DNA from: CALOBA01 sp942491465
Lineage (GTDB): Bacteria; Pseudomonadota; Gammaproteobacteria; Chromatiales; Chromatiaceae
Direction of reading: 5' to 3'
Assembly: GCA_942491465.1 (NCBI GenBank)
Contig: CALOBA010000077.1
Location: 48,037-112,036 of the forward strand
DNA length: 64,000 nucleotides
The translations under genes and the position numbers were made by a program. This document shows positions 1-9,978 of the stretch, in pieces. Numbering within the stretch: position 1 is the first letter of the stretch; every line of letters starts with the position of its first letter. The notes under the pieces are model-generated. The model made no database searches and was not told the origin of the DNA. It saw only the letters and a program-made list of their open reading frames with translations.

Positions 1-104
1 TCGTCGCCCTACTGCCCTTGGGCCTCGGAATCTTTATCCTGTCGCCGGTCTTGATGGCCTCGATGTATACCGCGTACCGCGACATCTTCTACGGGTCGCG
101 CTGA
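1..104 (+). CDS. C-terminal end of a membrane protein (BPSS1780-like), truncated by window edge
   Basis: Frame 3 is open from the window edge to a TGA at 102-104 and gives about 33 residues. A hydrophobic stretch rich in Leu, Pro and Gly is followed by a tail ending ASMYTAYRDIFYGSR. That tail, ending in a YRDIF-type motif, resembles the last membrane helix of small integral membrane proteins of the BPSS1780 type, whose function is unknown. The family assignment is inferred from this short stretch only. The next gene starts about 107 bp downstream on the same strand. Confidence 0.5.
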   Translation, partial: VALLPLGLGIFILSPVLMASMYTAYRDIFYGSR

Positions 105-210
105 CAGAAAATTCCTACAACGATTGTGGTCTTCGCTGATGCCCCAACAAGGCCCTGGCGCTTAGAGTTCTAAGGAAAGAACCGCACAGCAACCCCCGCA
201 GGAGCCCCGC

Positions 211-666
211 ATGACCACCCGCTGCAACCTCGTCTTCGCTGGCCGCATCACCCCCGAACTTGATCCGAACCCGGTAACCGATCGACTGGTCCGCGTGCTC
301 CAACGCTTACCCCAGGCCGCCGCGGAGTTGGTGGGCCCCGACAAGCGCTGCCCGAAATGCGGGTCGGCCCAAGTCCAGAACGGCATTTGCCGGGACTGCG
401 GCCTGTTGACCGAACTCTATGCACCGCGCGGTGTCAGGATGGCCGGCGCGCCGCTCCTCAGCATCGTTGATCCTCTGCCGGAGCCGCAGCCGGTCATCCC
501 GCGACCGCGGCCCACCCCTCGAGCGGCCGCGCCGGTGTCCGTGCGCGCCGATGCATCATCGCCGCCAGTCCGCCCGGCATCCGCAGGCGGCTTGCTTCTC
601 GGGCTCCACCTCCTCACCAATCCCGAACACGTCCATCAAGGGGCGATACCGCTCAACCGACACTGA
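211..666 (+). CDS. Hypothetical protein with a CxxC-CxxC zinc ribbon
   Basis: The protein has 151 residues. Its N-terminal 40 residues resemble a short beta-strand module seen at the start of various proteobacterial membrane proteins (a hydrophobic FAGRITPELDP pattern). It is followed by CPKCG and CRDCG around residues 48-64, four cysteines spaced like a zinc ribbon. The rest is Pro/Arg-rich and probably disordered. There is no signal peptide or membrane helix. A GCAGGAG ribosome binding site lies 8 bp before the ATG. The stop overlaps the start of the acylase gene (TGATG), so the two are probably translated together. The function is not known; a regulatory or scaffolding role would be a guess. 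Confidence 0.7.
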   Translation: MTTRCNLVFAGRITPELDPNPVTDRLVRVLQRLPQAAAELVGPDKRCPKCGSAQVQNGICRDCGLLTELYAPRGVRMAGAPLLSIVDPLPEPQPVIPRPRPTPRAAAPVSVRADASSPPVRPASAGGLLLGLHLLTNPEHVHQGAIPLNRH

Positions 667-3125
667 TGCGTCGCCATCTCCGCCGGCTTGCACTCATCGC
701 CGCCGTGTCCCTGCTGGGGGCCGGCGGCTTTGTCGTTTGGATGCTGAAAAGTCCGGAACCGCGCTACGCCGGCAAGCAGGGCCTGCCGGGACTGGCCAAT
801 CCGGTGATCGTCCGCTACGGGCCCCACGCCGTTCCCAGCATCACGGCCGACGCTATCGAGGATCTGCTGCGCGCCCAGGGCTGGGTGCTGGCGTCCGAAC
901 GGCTGTGGCAGATGGACCTGATGCGTCGGCTGCCCTCCGGGAGGCTTGCAGAGGTGTTCGGGGCAGACGCCCTCGCCGTCGACCGCTACTTTCGCACCGT
1001 CGGCCTGCCGAAGGCCGCGAGCGATGGTCTCGCGGCCTTGGAGCCGCGGCTGCAGCGGCTGCTGCGCGCCTATGCGGACGGGGTCAACGCCTGGATCAAC
1101 ACCCACGCCCACCGACTACCCGTCGAGTACCGGATCAGCGGCATCAAGCCAGCCCCCTGGCAGCCGCTGGACAGCCTGGTGATCGGCGAGTACATGGCCT
1201 GGATCAACGCCGTCAACCTGCGCGAGGAGCTGGTCTTTCTGCGCCTGGCCCAGCGCCTCGGCACCCGGCGGGCCTTGGAGCTGTTTCCCACCGACGAGGG
1301 GATTCCGGCCCCGGCGGATGCCGACGAGCTGCCGGATTACGCCGAACTCGTGCAAGGTCCGCTCGCGGCGGACCTGCTCGCCAACTTGCAGATCATCCAT
1401 CGCCGCATCGCCCACCTCGGCCTGCCGACGCGCGGCGCCGCCAGCAACGCCTGGGCCGTCACCGGTGATCGAACCGACGGCGGCCACGCGCTGCTGGCCA
1501 ATGATCCGCACCTGGCCGCGTCCATGCCCTCGGTCTGGTACGAGCTGGAACTCCAAGCACCCGGTCTGCATGTGGCCGGACTGGCACTGCCCGGGGTGCC
1601 GCTGATCCTGATCGGTCACAACGCGGATCTCGCCTGGGGCCTGACCACCGCGACGGCCGATACCGAAGACCTGTTCCTGGAGCAGCCCTCCGGCGCTGGC
1701 GATCAGGTCCTGCGCCCCGGGGGCGGCCTTGAGCCGATCCGCACCCGCTCGGAGCAGATCAGCGTCGCCGGCCGGGATGCGCCGGTGCGCCTGCTGATCC
1801 GCAATACCAGTCATGGCGTCTTGATCGACGATCTGTTGCGCCAGCCATGGAATCCGCAGGGGCTGGCGTCGGTGCGCGGCCCCTCGTTGCTCGCGCTGCG
1901 CACCAACCTCGTGCTGCCCGATCGGGCCTTTGCCGCCCTCTGGGACCTCAACCGCGCCCGGACGATCGAGGAGGCCCGGGCGGCGGCGAAGCATATGCGC
2001 CACGTCTCACAGAACGTCACCATCGCCCACCGCAACGGGCGCATCGGCTGGCAGGTCACCGGCACACTGCCCCTGCGCGGGCGCGGCAGCGGCGCCTTTC
2101 CGGCCCCCGGCTGGGAGCCCGGCTACGGCTGGATCGGCTGGCTGCCGTCGGCGCAGAATCCGGGCCTCAGCGACCCGCCGAGCGCGCATCTGGTCAATGC
2201 CAACAATCGCACCATCCCGATAAGCTACCCCGCCGTGATCGGTCACACCTGGCTCGCGCCTTATCGCGCCCAGCGCATCGAGGCCATGCTGGGCCAAGCC
2301 CTGGCCGAGGGTCGCCAGCTCCAGGCCACGGACCTGACGGCCATGCAGCAGGATCGCCTGAGCATCAAGGCCCAAGTGTTCCTGGACGCCCTGGCCCGCC
2401 ATCTGCCCGCCATCGAGGCCATCGATCCCGATGCTGCACGGATCGCCCGGGACGGACTACTCGGCTGGGATGCCCGCTTCAGCCCCGACAGCGGGCCGGC
2501 TACGCTGTTCTCGCTGCTCCAAGAGCCGCTGTATCAGGCACTCTACGGCGATGAGCTGGGTGCCGATCTGACCCCACTGATCGATCTGGCCGTCGCCAGC
2601 TATGGGCCGTTGGAAGAGGCCATCCGCACCGATCGCTCCGGCTTCTGGGACGACCAGACCACCCCTGAGCGCACCGAGGGACCCGCCGAGGTCTGGGCCA
2701 AGGCCCTCAAACAGGCCCAGGCCCGCTTGCAGGGGCGTTTCCCCGATCCCGACAGCCGCCGGCTCGACCGGCTGCAATCCCTGCGCTTCCCGCACGCCTT
2801 CGCCCACCAGCCCGTGGTTGGCGGCCTGTTCAGCGTCGGCCCCATCGGGCTTGGCGGCGACAGCAGCACGGTCAATGTTGCCACCACGTCCGCCGACACC
2901 CCCGAGCAGATCGGCTCCATCCCATCGATGCGCGTGGTCTACACCCCCGCAGACTGGTCCCGCACCCGCGGCACCCTGCCGCTCGGCCAGTCCGGCCATC
3001 GGCTGTCTCCCTATCGCACCGACCAACTCGAGGACTGGATCGATGGTCGTACGCACCGCTGGCCGTGGAACGGGCCGGCCGATGGCGTCGAGATCCGTCG
3101 CCTGGAATTGATTCCGGGTGACTGA
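666..3125 (+). CDS. Penicillin acylase family N-terminal-nucleophile amidohydrolase
   Basis: The 819-residue protein has an N-terminal hydrophobic signal or anchor (about residues 8-26), so it acts in the periplasm or anchored in the membrane. Family features are visible in order: an A-domain with QGWVLASERLWQMD (about 71-84), the autoproteolytic junction and nucleophile Ser260 in GAASNAW, LLANDPHL (277-284), and a beta-subunit ending with a DSSTVN motif. Members are autocleaved heterodimers that hydrolyse amide bonds of beta-lactams, acyl-homoserine lactones or acylated peptides. The sequence does not show which substrate is used here. Its start overlaps the stop of the zinc-ribbon gene by one base. 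It ends just before the first origin-like module. Confidence 0.9.
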   Translation: MRRHLRRLALIAAVSLLGAGGFVVWMLKSPEPRYAGKQGLPGLANPVIVRYGPHAVPSITADAIEDLLRAQGWVLASERLWQMDLMRRLPSGRLAEVFGADALAVDRYFRTVGLPKAASDGLAALEPRLQRLLRAYADGVNAWINTHAHRLPVEYRISGIKPAPWQPLDSLVIGEYMAWINAVNLREELVFLRLAQRLGTRRALELFPTDEGIPAPADADELPDYAELVQGPLAADLLANLQIIHRRIAHLGLPTRGAASNAWAVTGDRTDGGHALLANDPHLAASMPSVWYELELQAPGLHVAGLALPGVPLILIGHNADLAWGLTTATADTEDLFLEQPSGAGDQVLRPGGGLEPIRTRSEQISVAGRDAPVRLLIRNTSHGVLIDDLLRQPWNPQGLASVRGPSLLALRTNLVLPDRAFAALWDLNRARTIEEARAAAKHMRHVSQNVTIAHRNGRIGWQVTGTLPLRGRGSGAFPAPGWEPGYGWIGWLPSAQNPGLSDPPSAHLVNANNRTIPISYPAVIGHTWLAPYRAQRIEAMLGQALAEGRQLQATDLTAMQQDRLSIKAQVFLDALARHLPAIEAIDPDAARIARDGLLGWDARFSPDSGPATLFSLLQEPLYQALYGDELGADLTPLIDLAVASYGPLEEAIRTDRSGFWDDQTTPERTEGPAEVWAKALKQAQARLQGRFPDPDSRRLDRLQSLRFPHAFAHQPVVGGLFSVGPIGLGGDSSTVNVATTSADTPEQIGSIPSMRVVYTPADWSRTRGTLPLGQSGHRLSPYRTDQLEDWIDGRTHRWPWNGPADGVEIRRLELIPGD

Positions 3126-3179
3126 CCCGCTGGTGCGGGTCTGCGGTAGACAACTCTGCGCGCAATGGCCCACAAAAGC

Positions 3180-3360
3180 TGTTGATAACCTGTGACTGGT
3201 TTTTATCGCGGTGTTATCCACAGCAAGCCAACGTCGATTACCGGTTAGCCACACCATCGAAATATCCACAACATACTGATTCTAAATTCTTCTTAAGACA
3301 TACCACCAAATCAACAGGCCCTACTACTACTACTGTTCTTATATTGAAAGAGTCGTAATA
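3180..3360 (+). other. Origin-like unwinding module A (DnaA boxes plus DnaA-trio)
   Basis: This non-coding stretch between the acylase and menC holds a perfect DnaA box TTATCCACA (3214-3222) and one-mismatch boxes at 3180-3188 (reverse strand), 3245-3253 and 3262-3270. A weaker AAATCAACA at 3308-3316 is followed directly by GGCCC, then four TAC triplets (3322-3333) and an AT-rich run to about 3360. Box, GC clamp, TAC triplets and AT-rich DNA in this order is the arrangement of the DnaA-trio unwinding element described in Bacillus subtilis oriC. A mirror copy lies at 12961-13014. That it is an active origin is inference. Confidence 0.65.
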
Positions 3361-3420
3361 GGCTGCGGTGCGCAGGCCGCAAAATCCGCTCCGGCGGACC
3401 CTGGAATGCCGCGATCAGGG

Positions 3421-4497
3421 TCAGTCGGCCGTTTGCAGGCCGTTCAACGCAGCCTTCGGATCGATGCCGATACCCGCAGCGTTCGGGAGGTGGAGCACGC
3501 CGGCGACCGGGCGCGGAAATACCGCCAGATCCCGCGCGAGCCAGTCCGCGGTGGCCAATCCATGCGCCAGCGGCTCGGGCAGTGCGGCGGCGAGCTGGGC
3601 GATGGCCGCGAGGCCGACGGCGGAGTCGATCAGGCTGGTCAGCACGACCTGGCGGCCGGCGAGGGATGCACGGCCGGCCAACGCCAGCGTGGGTCGCAAT
3701 CCACCGACCACGCCGGGCTTCAACACCAAGCGGCGGACCGGCAGCCGGGCAGGATCGATGGGCCAATGGCCCGCCAGCGATTCATCAAGGGCGAGGGGGA
3801 AGGTTGCCGCAGTCTGCAACGCGGCCAGCAGCGGATCTGCAGGCGTGGCGAGGGGCTCCTCCAGGGCATCGATGGGGCTCCCGGCCAATGCGCCGATGAC
3901 CCGCTCGGCGTCCGGCGGCGACCAAGCGCCGTTCGCATCGAGTCGGAACCGCACACCGTCCGGCAAGGCTGACATCAGCGGCGTCAGCCGAGCGATCTCG
4001 GCCTCCACCGGGCTGATCCCGACCTTGAGCTTGAGGCAGCGCCAGCCGTCGGCAACGGCGCGATCCAGAGCGGCCGCGCTCAGTGTCGTCAAGGACCCCA
4101 GCATGGCATTGACGGCGACCTGATCCGACGGCTTGTCGACCAGCGTCGCGCGCAGCGGTAGTCCTCGGCGCCGGGCGGCATAGTCCAGTGCCGCGGTCTC
4201 GACGGCGGCATCCGCCGAGGGTGTTGGGGTCGGCCAGTCGCCGGCGAGGCCGGCCAAGAGGGTATCGTGGCCCCAGTCGCCGCGTTGCACCCTCGCTTGC
4301 CAGTCCAGCAATCGAGCCTGTGCCTGCTGCATCGACTCGGTCCCCGCCATGGGCAGGGGTGCGCAGTCGCCAATGCCGAGGGCGTCGGCGTCTTCCAGGA
4401 CGACGAGGAAGCCTTGGCGCGTGGTCAGCGGGCCGCGGGAGGTCCGCCACGGTCGCCGCAAGGGTAGCTGGTAGGGGTGAATCCGCAGGCGGGCCAT
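3421..4497 (-). CDS. menC: o-Succinylbenzoate synthase (MenC), enolase superfamily
   Basis: The 358-residue protein would dehydrate SHCHC to o-succinylbenzoate in menaquinone synthesis. Enolase-superfamily residues are in place: KLKVG with Lys156/Lys158, the metal ligands Asp187 (RLDANGAW), Glu213 (EEPL) and Asp238 (LDES), and the second catalytic Lys260 (LKPGVVGG). The C-terminal LIDSAVG and AHGL segments fit OSBS better than dipeptide epimerases, but the superfamily is promiscuous and an epimerase or racemase cannot be excluded. It lies 39 bp downstream of parB on the same strand and may be the last gene of the mnmG-rsmG-parAB transcript. No other men gene is in the window. Confidence 0.78.
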   Translation of the reverse strand: MARLRIHPYQLPLRRPWRTSRGPLTTRQGFLVVLEDADALGIGDCAPLPMAGTESMQQAQARLLDWQARVQRGDWGHDTLLAGLAGDWPTPTPSADAAVETAALDYAARRRGLPLRATLVDKPSDQVAVNAMLGSLTTLSAAALDRAVADGWRCLKLKVGISPVEAEIARLTPLMSALPDGVRFRLDANGAWSPPDAERVIGALAGSPIDALEEPLATPADPLLAALQTAATFPLALDESLAGHWPIDPARLPVRRLVLKPGVVGGLRPTLALAGRASLAGRQVVLTSLIDSAVGLAAIAQLAAALPEPLAHGLATADWLARDLAVFPRPVAGVLHLPNAAGIGIDPKAALNGLQTAD

Positions 4498-4536
4498 CGG
4501 CCTGGATGGGCTCGGCTCGGGGCCGCCGCAGCCCGG

Positions 4537-5439
4537 CTACTGGATGTGGGCGAGGATGCCTTCGAGTTCGTCGAGGCTGTTGTAGGCGATGACGAGCTTG
4601 CCGGTGCCCTTGCTGCCGTGCTTGATGTCGACCCGGGCACCGAGCCGGTCGGCCAAATCGTCCTGCAGGCGACGAACATCCGGGTCCAGCTCGCGCTCGG
4701 CGCGCTTGCTCAGGGCGTCGTCGTCGCCGGACTGCAATCGGCGCACCAGCTTTTCGGTCTCGCGCACCGACAGGCCCCTGGCCACCACCTGGCGTGCCGC
4801 CTCGCTCTGGACCGCATCCTTGAGCCCGAGGAGCGCCCGCGCATGGCCCATCTCCATCCGACCCTGGTCGAGATAGGTCTTGACGTCGGCGTTCAGCTCC
4901 AGCAGCCGCAGCAGGTTGGTCACGGTGGTGCGCGACTTGCCCACGGCCTCGGCGACCTGCTGATGGGTCAGGCCGAATTCGTCGAGCAGCCGCTCGAGGG
5001 CGCCGGCCTCTTCGAGCGGGTTGAGGTCGTCCCGCTGGATGTTCTCGATCAGCGCGATGGCGATGGCGGCCTGCTCGTCCACCTCGCGGACGATGACCGG
5101 GATGGTGTCGAGGCCGGCCTGCTGGGACGCCCGCCAGCGCCGCTCCCCGGCGATGATCTCATGGCGCCCACCGGCGATGGGGCGGACAACGATGGGCTGC
5201 AGCACCCCCTGGGCGGCGATGGAGTCGGCCAGCTCGCGCAGCGTCTCGGGGTCGAACTCCCGGCGCGGCTGGTAGCGGCTGCGCTCGATTCGGTCCAGCG
5301 GCAGCTCGGTGCGTACACTGCTGATCCGCTCGTCGGCATCGCCACCACCGGCGCCGTCGCTGGCGGTGTCGTCGTCACGCACGCCGCCGAGCAGGGCATC
5401 GAGGCCGCGGCCGAGTCCCTTCTTTTTTGCTGTGCTCAT
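4537..5439 (-). CDS. parB: Chromosome-partitioning protein ParB
   Basis: The 300-residue protein carries the ParB/Spo0J N-terminal CTPase domain, with GERRWRAS and ENIQRDDLNP motifs, then a helix-turn-helix (LTHQQVAEAVGKSRTTV) and a C-terminal dimerisation domain ending in YNSLDELEGILAHIQ. It binds parS sites, spreads as a CTP-dependent clamp and works with ParA to segregate the origin region. The chosen ATG at 5439 starts the typical STAKKKGLGRGLDALL N-terminus and has a strong GGAGG site upstream. The longer open frame above it is not supported. A perfect parS site is present in this window at 21127-21142. Confidence 0.97.
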   Translation of the reverse strand: MSTAKKKGLGRGLDALLGGVRDDDTASDGAGGGDADERISSVRTELPLDRIERSRYQPRREFDPETLRELADSIAAQGVLQPIVVRPIAGGRHEIIAGERRWRASQQAGLDTIPVIVREVDEQAAIAIALIENIQRDDLNPLEEAGALERLLDEFGLTHQQVAEAVGKSRTTVTNLLRLLELNADVKTYLDQGRMEMGHARALLGLKDAVQSEAARQVVARGLSVRETEKLVRRLQSGDDDALSKRAERELDPDVRRLQDDLADRLGARVDIKHGSKGTGKLVIAYNSLDELEGILAHIQ

Positions 5440-5474
5440 GACACTCGCCTCCTCGATGTAGGTCAGCCCGTTTC

Positions 5475-6262
<788 letters not shown>

Positions 6263-6263
<1 letters not shown>

Positions 6264-6946
6264 TAGGGCCTGTGCTCGCAGCGGATCTCGATGAGGGTGC
6301 GCTCGCCGTCGAGGAAGGGGACCGACAGGGGATGGACGGCGATGACGGCCGCGGGATCATCCAGGGCCGCCGTCTCCTCGTCCGCTGTCCTGCCCTTCAT
6401 GGCCAACAGGGTGCCACCGTCCGCGCACAGGTGGCGGCTGGCCCGGGCCAGGTCGGCCGTGGCGGCAAGCGCGCGTGCCACAATGGTAGCGAATTTTTGC
6501 CCCGGCCGGTACGCTTCCAGCCGATCCTGGACAACGGCGACGTTCTCAAGCCCCAAGGTCAGCACCGCGTGGCGTACGAATCGCGTCTTCTTGCCGTTGC
6601 CGTCAAGCAGCGTAAACGCCAGATCCGGCCGGGCGATGGCCAGCGGGATACCGGGCAACCCGGCGCCGGTCCCGGCATCGAGCACCGGACCCTCACGCAG
6701 GTACGGCAGCACGGCGAGGCTGTCGAGCAAATGCCGCGGGACCATCTCCAGCGGATCGCGCACGGCGGTGAGATTGAAGCTTCGATTCCAGCGCGCGAGC
6801 AGCTGGAGATAGCCGATCATGGCCTCGCGGGCGGGGGCGTCCAGACGATAGGGGTGCGCAGGCTGCGGGCCGAGCAGCGTATCGATCCCGGCATCAAGCC
6901 GCCGGCGCAGGCGCTCGTCGAGCTCAGGCACGTTTGCGCCGCACAT
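6263..6946 (-). CDS. rsmG: 16S rRNA (guanine527-N7)-methyltransferase RsmG (GidB)
   Basis: The 227-residue protein has the RsmG fold: FNLTAVRDP and RHLLDSLAVLPYL before the SAM-binding motif DAGTGAGLPGIPLA, then a VARALA segment. It methylates N7 of G527 in the 530 loop of 16S rRNA. The gene overlaps the end of mnmG by 23 bp and the start of parA by one base, the usual mnmG-rsmG-parAB order of gammaproteobacteria. The start is the first ATG after the mnmG coupling point. Confidence 0.95.
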
Positions 6947-8798
6947 GGATCAGCAGCAGCGAGACCGCGGCCGGGGTGACGCCGGGGATGCGAGCGGCCT
7001 GGCCGATGCTCGCCGGGCGCACGCGCTTGAGCTTTTCCATGACCTCGCTGGAGAGGCCGCGGACGTGATCGTAGTCGAAGTCGGTGGGCAGCGGCTGGGC
7101 CTCCTGGTTGCGCTGGCGCTCGATCTCATCGCGCTGGCGGTTGACGTAGCCGGCATATTTGCAGTCGATCTCCACCTGCTCGGCCACCGCAGGCTCGGCC
7201 TCGCCGGAGCCGATGCCGGGCAGCGCCGTCACCGAGGCGTAGTCGAGCTGAGGCCGGGCCAACAGCTCCAGCGCCCGCGCCTCGCGGCGCATGGGCTCGC
7301 CCACATGCTCGGCGAAGGCTTCGCCGGCGGGCGTGCCCGGCCGCACCCAGAGTTCGCTCAGGCGCGAGCGCTCGCGCTCGATGGCCTCGCGCTTGCGCTC
7401 GAACGCCTGCCAGCGCCGGTCATCCACCAGCCCCAGGCGACGACCAGTCTCGGTCAGGCGCAGATCGGCATTGTCCTCGCGCAGCAACAGCCGGTACTCG
7501 GCGCGGCTGGTGAACATGCGATAGGGCTCGTTGGTGCCGCGGGTGATCAGGTCATCCACCAGCACCCCCAGGTAGGCCTGGTCACGGCGCGGGCTCCACG
7601 GCGGCTGGTCGCGAACCGCGCGGGCGGCGTTGACGCCGGCGAGAAGCCCTTGGGCGGCAGCCTCCTCGTAGCCGGTGGTGCCGTTGATCTGCCCGGCAAA
7701 ATAGAGCCCGGCGATGACCTTGGTCTCCAGCGACGGGTGCAGGTCGCGGGGGTCGAAGAAGTCGTACTCGATGGCGTAGCCGGGCCGGGTGAGGTGGGCC
7801 TGCTCGAAGCCGGGAATGGACTGCACCAAGGCCAGCTGGATATCGAAGGGCAGGCTGGTGGAGATGCCGTTCGGGTAGACCTCGCCGCTGTCGAGGCCCT
7901 CCGGCTCGACGAAGATCTGGTGCGAGGTCTTGTCGGCGAAGCGCACGATCTTGTCCTCGATGGACGGGCAGTAGCGCGGCCCGACACCTTCGATGACACC
8001 GGCGAACAGCGGCGAGCGCGACAGGCCGCCACGGATGATGTCGTGGGTCTGCTCGGTGGTGCGAGCGATATGGCACGGCACCTGACGCGGGTGGTCGTCG
8101 ACGCTGCCGAGGTAGGAGAATACCGGGGTCGGGCGATCACCCGGCTGGGATTCCAGGCGGCTGTAGTCGATGGAGCGCGCGCTGATGCGTGGCGGCGTGC
8201 CCGTCTTCAGGCGCTCGACGCGCAGCGGCAGTTCCCGCAGACGCCGGGCGAGGGCATTCGCCGGCGGGTCCCCGGCCCGACCCCCCTGATAGTTGCTGAG
8301 CCCGATATGGATGCGCCCGCCGAGGAAGGTGCCCACCGTGAGGACGACGGCCGGTGCATGAAAGGCCAGTCCCATCTGCGTGCGCACGCCGACGACGCGA
8401 TCGTGCTCGACAAGGAGATCGTCCACGGCCTGCTGGAACAGATCCAGCCCCGCCTGCTGCTCCAGCGCCCGGCGCACCGCGGCCCGGTAGAGCGCGCGAT
8501 CGGCCTGGGCGCGCGTGGCGCGCACCGCCGGCCCCTTGCGTCGGTTGAGCACCCGAAACTGGATCCCGGCCTGATCCGTCGCCTGGGCCATCAGCCCGCC
8601 CAGAGCATCGATCTCTTTGACCAGATGCCCCTTGCCGATGCCGCCGATGGCCGGGTTGCAGCTCATCTGGCCCAGGGTCTCGATGTTGTGCGTGAGCAGC
8701 AAGGTGCGTGCGCCACAGCGCGCCGCGGCCAGCGCGGCCTCGGTGCCCGCATGGCCACCGCCGACGACGATGACGTCATAGACCCCTGAATCAGACAT
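6924..8798 (-). CDS. mnmG: tRNA uridine-5-carboxymethylaminomethyl modification enzyme MnmG (GidA)
   Basis: The 624-residue FAD enzyme pairs with MnmE to make the (c)mnm5 modification at U34 of certain tRNAs. The N-terminal dinucleotide-binding motif VIVVGGGHAGTEAA is followed by LGQMSCNPAIGGIGKGHL, a family signature with the conserved Cys, and the C-terminal YAGYVNRQ helix domain. Length matches the family (about 629). The start at 8798 gives the canonical N-terminus, though no clear Shine-Dalgarno site precedes it. The 190 bp to the divergent moxR gene must hold promoters for both. Its partner mnmE is at 13318-14673. Confidence 0.96.
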   Translation of the reverse strand: MSDSGVYDVIVVGGGHAGTEAALAAARCGARTLLLTHNIETLGQMSCNPAIGGIGKGHLVKEIDALGGLMAQATDQAGIQFRVLNRRKGPAVRATRAQADRALYRAAVRRALEQQAGLDLFQQAVDDLLVEHDRVVGVRTQMGLAFHAPAVVLTVGTFLGGRIHIGLSNYQGGRAGDPPANALARRLRELPLRVERLKTGTPPRISARSIDYSRLESQPGDRPTPVFSYLGSVDDHPRQVPCHIARTTEQTHDIIRGGLSRSPLFAGVIEGVGPRYCPSIEDKIVRFADKTSHQIFVEPEGLDSGEVYPNGISTSLPFDIQLALVQSIPGFEQAHLTRPGYAIEYDFFDPRDLHPSLETKVIAGLYFAGQINGTTGYEEAAAQGLLAGVNAARAVRDQPPWSPRRDQAYLGVLVDDLITRGTNEPYRMFTSRAEYRLLLREDNADLRLTETGRRLGLVDDRRWQAFERKREAIERERSRLSELWVRPGTPAGEAFAEHVGEPMRREARALELLARPQLDYASVTALPGIGSGEAEPAVAEQVEIDCKYAGYVNRQRDEIERQRNQEAQPLPTDFDYDHVRGLSSEVMEKLKRVRPASIGQAARIPGVTPAAVSLLLIHVRRKRA

Positions 8799-8988
8799 GG
8801 TTAACGGCTCGAAGGAAAATGGCCCCATATAATAGCCGCTGATGGCCCGCGGGTGACCGCGCGATCCATCCGCCCGCACAGCCCTCGGATCGGCGTGAAG
8901 CGCCGGCGGCAGGGAGATGGCCGAACCCGTGGCGCGCTGCCCGGGTCCGCCTCCGCATTGAAGTCAACAACGAAGCGCACAAAGCCCC

Positions 8989-9951
8989 ATGCTTGCACCG
9001 CAACGCAACGCCAGGCGCGACCAGGCCGCCGGCGACATCCGCGCCCTGACCGCCGCCCTCGAGGCGGGCGGTGAGATCATCCTCGGCAAGCAGGAACAGC
9101 TCAAGCTCGCCATGGCCTGCCTGCTGGCCCGTGGACACCTGCTGATCGAGGACCTGCCGGGGGTCGGCAAGACCACGATGGCGCATCTGCTCGCCAGACT
9201 GGCCGGCCTCGAGTATGCGCGCATCCAGTTCACCAGCGACATGCTGCCGGCGGATATCATCGGCGTGTCCGTGTATGAACGCAATGCCGAGCAGTTTCGG
9301 TTCCACCCGGGTCCGATCTTCGCCCAGGTGCTGCTCGCCGATGAGATCAACCGGGCGACCCCGAAGGCCCAGAGCGCCCTGCTCGAGGCCATGGAGGAGC
9401 ACCAGGTGACGGCGGAGGGCGAATCCCGGGCGCTGCCGGAGCCGTTCTTCGTCATTGCGACCCAGAACCCGACCTACCAGATCGGCACCTTTCCACTGCC
9501 GGAGTCACAGCTTGATCGCTTCCTGATGCGCCTGGAGATCGGCTACCCGGCAGCGACGCATGAGAAGCAGCTGTTGCTCGGCAGCGATCGCCGGGAGATG
9601 CTCGCGGCGCTCAAGCCGGCCCTCGACGGCGAGACCCTAATCCACCTTCAGCGGCAGGCCGAGCAGGTCCATGTAGCCGCGGCGGTGGTGGATTATGTGC
9701 ATGCCATCCTGACCTACACCCGCAGCCAAGGGCGCTTTCTGCACGGGCTCTCGCCGAGGGCCGGTCTGGGACTGTTGCGCTGCGCACGGGCTTGGGCGCT
9801 GCTGGAAGGCCGCGACTTCACGCTGCCGGAGGACGTGCAGCGGGTCTTGCCGGTGGTGGTCCCGCACCGTCTGCTCAGCGGTGACGACAACAGCCCCGCC
9901 GGCCATAGCGCCATCGCCGCCGCGATCCTCGACGCGGTGGCCGTCCCCTAG
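8989..9951 (+). CDS. MoxR-family AAA+ ATPase
   Basis: The 320-residue protein shows Walker A (LPGVGKTT), Walker B (LLADEINRA), a sensor segment (IATQNP) and the conserved FPLPESQLDRFLM of the MoxR family. These ATPases act as chaperone-like factors for neighbouring von Willebrand or DUF58 proteins. Here it heads a three-gene set with a DUF58 protein and a TgpA-type transglutaminase, a very common trio. Its client is probably the DUF58 partner. The gap to the next gene is 27 bp. Confidence 0.93.
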   Translation: MLAPQRNARRDQAAGDIRALTAALEAGGEIILGKQEQLKLAMACLLARGHLLIEDLPGVGKTTMAHLLARLAGLEYARIQFTSDMLPADIIGVSVYERNAEQFRFHPGPIFAQVLLADEINRATPKAQSALLEAMEEHQVTAEGESRALPEPFFVIATQNPTYQIGTFPLPESQLDRFLMRLEIGYPAATHEKQLLLGSDRREMLAALKPALDGETLIHLQRQAEQVHVAAAVVDYVHAILTYTRSQGRFLHGLSPRAGLGLLRCARAWALLEGRDFTLPEDVQRVLPVVVPHRLLSGDDNSPAGHSAIAAAILDAVAVP

Positions 9952-9978
9952 GCCGGCACTGTCGGAGGCCCACAAGCA

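Noticed and set aside
6945..8789. 614-residue plus-strand open frame opposite mnmG
   Set aside because: It is antisense to a fully conserved gene, has no motif, and reflects codon bias of high-GC DNA.
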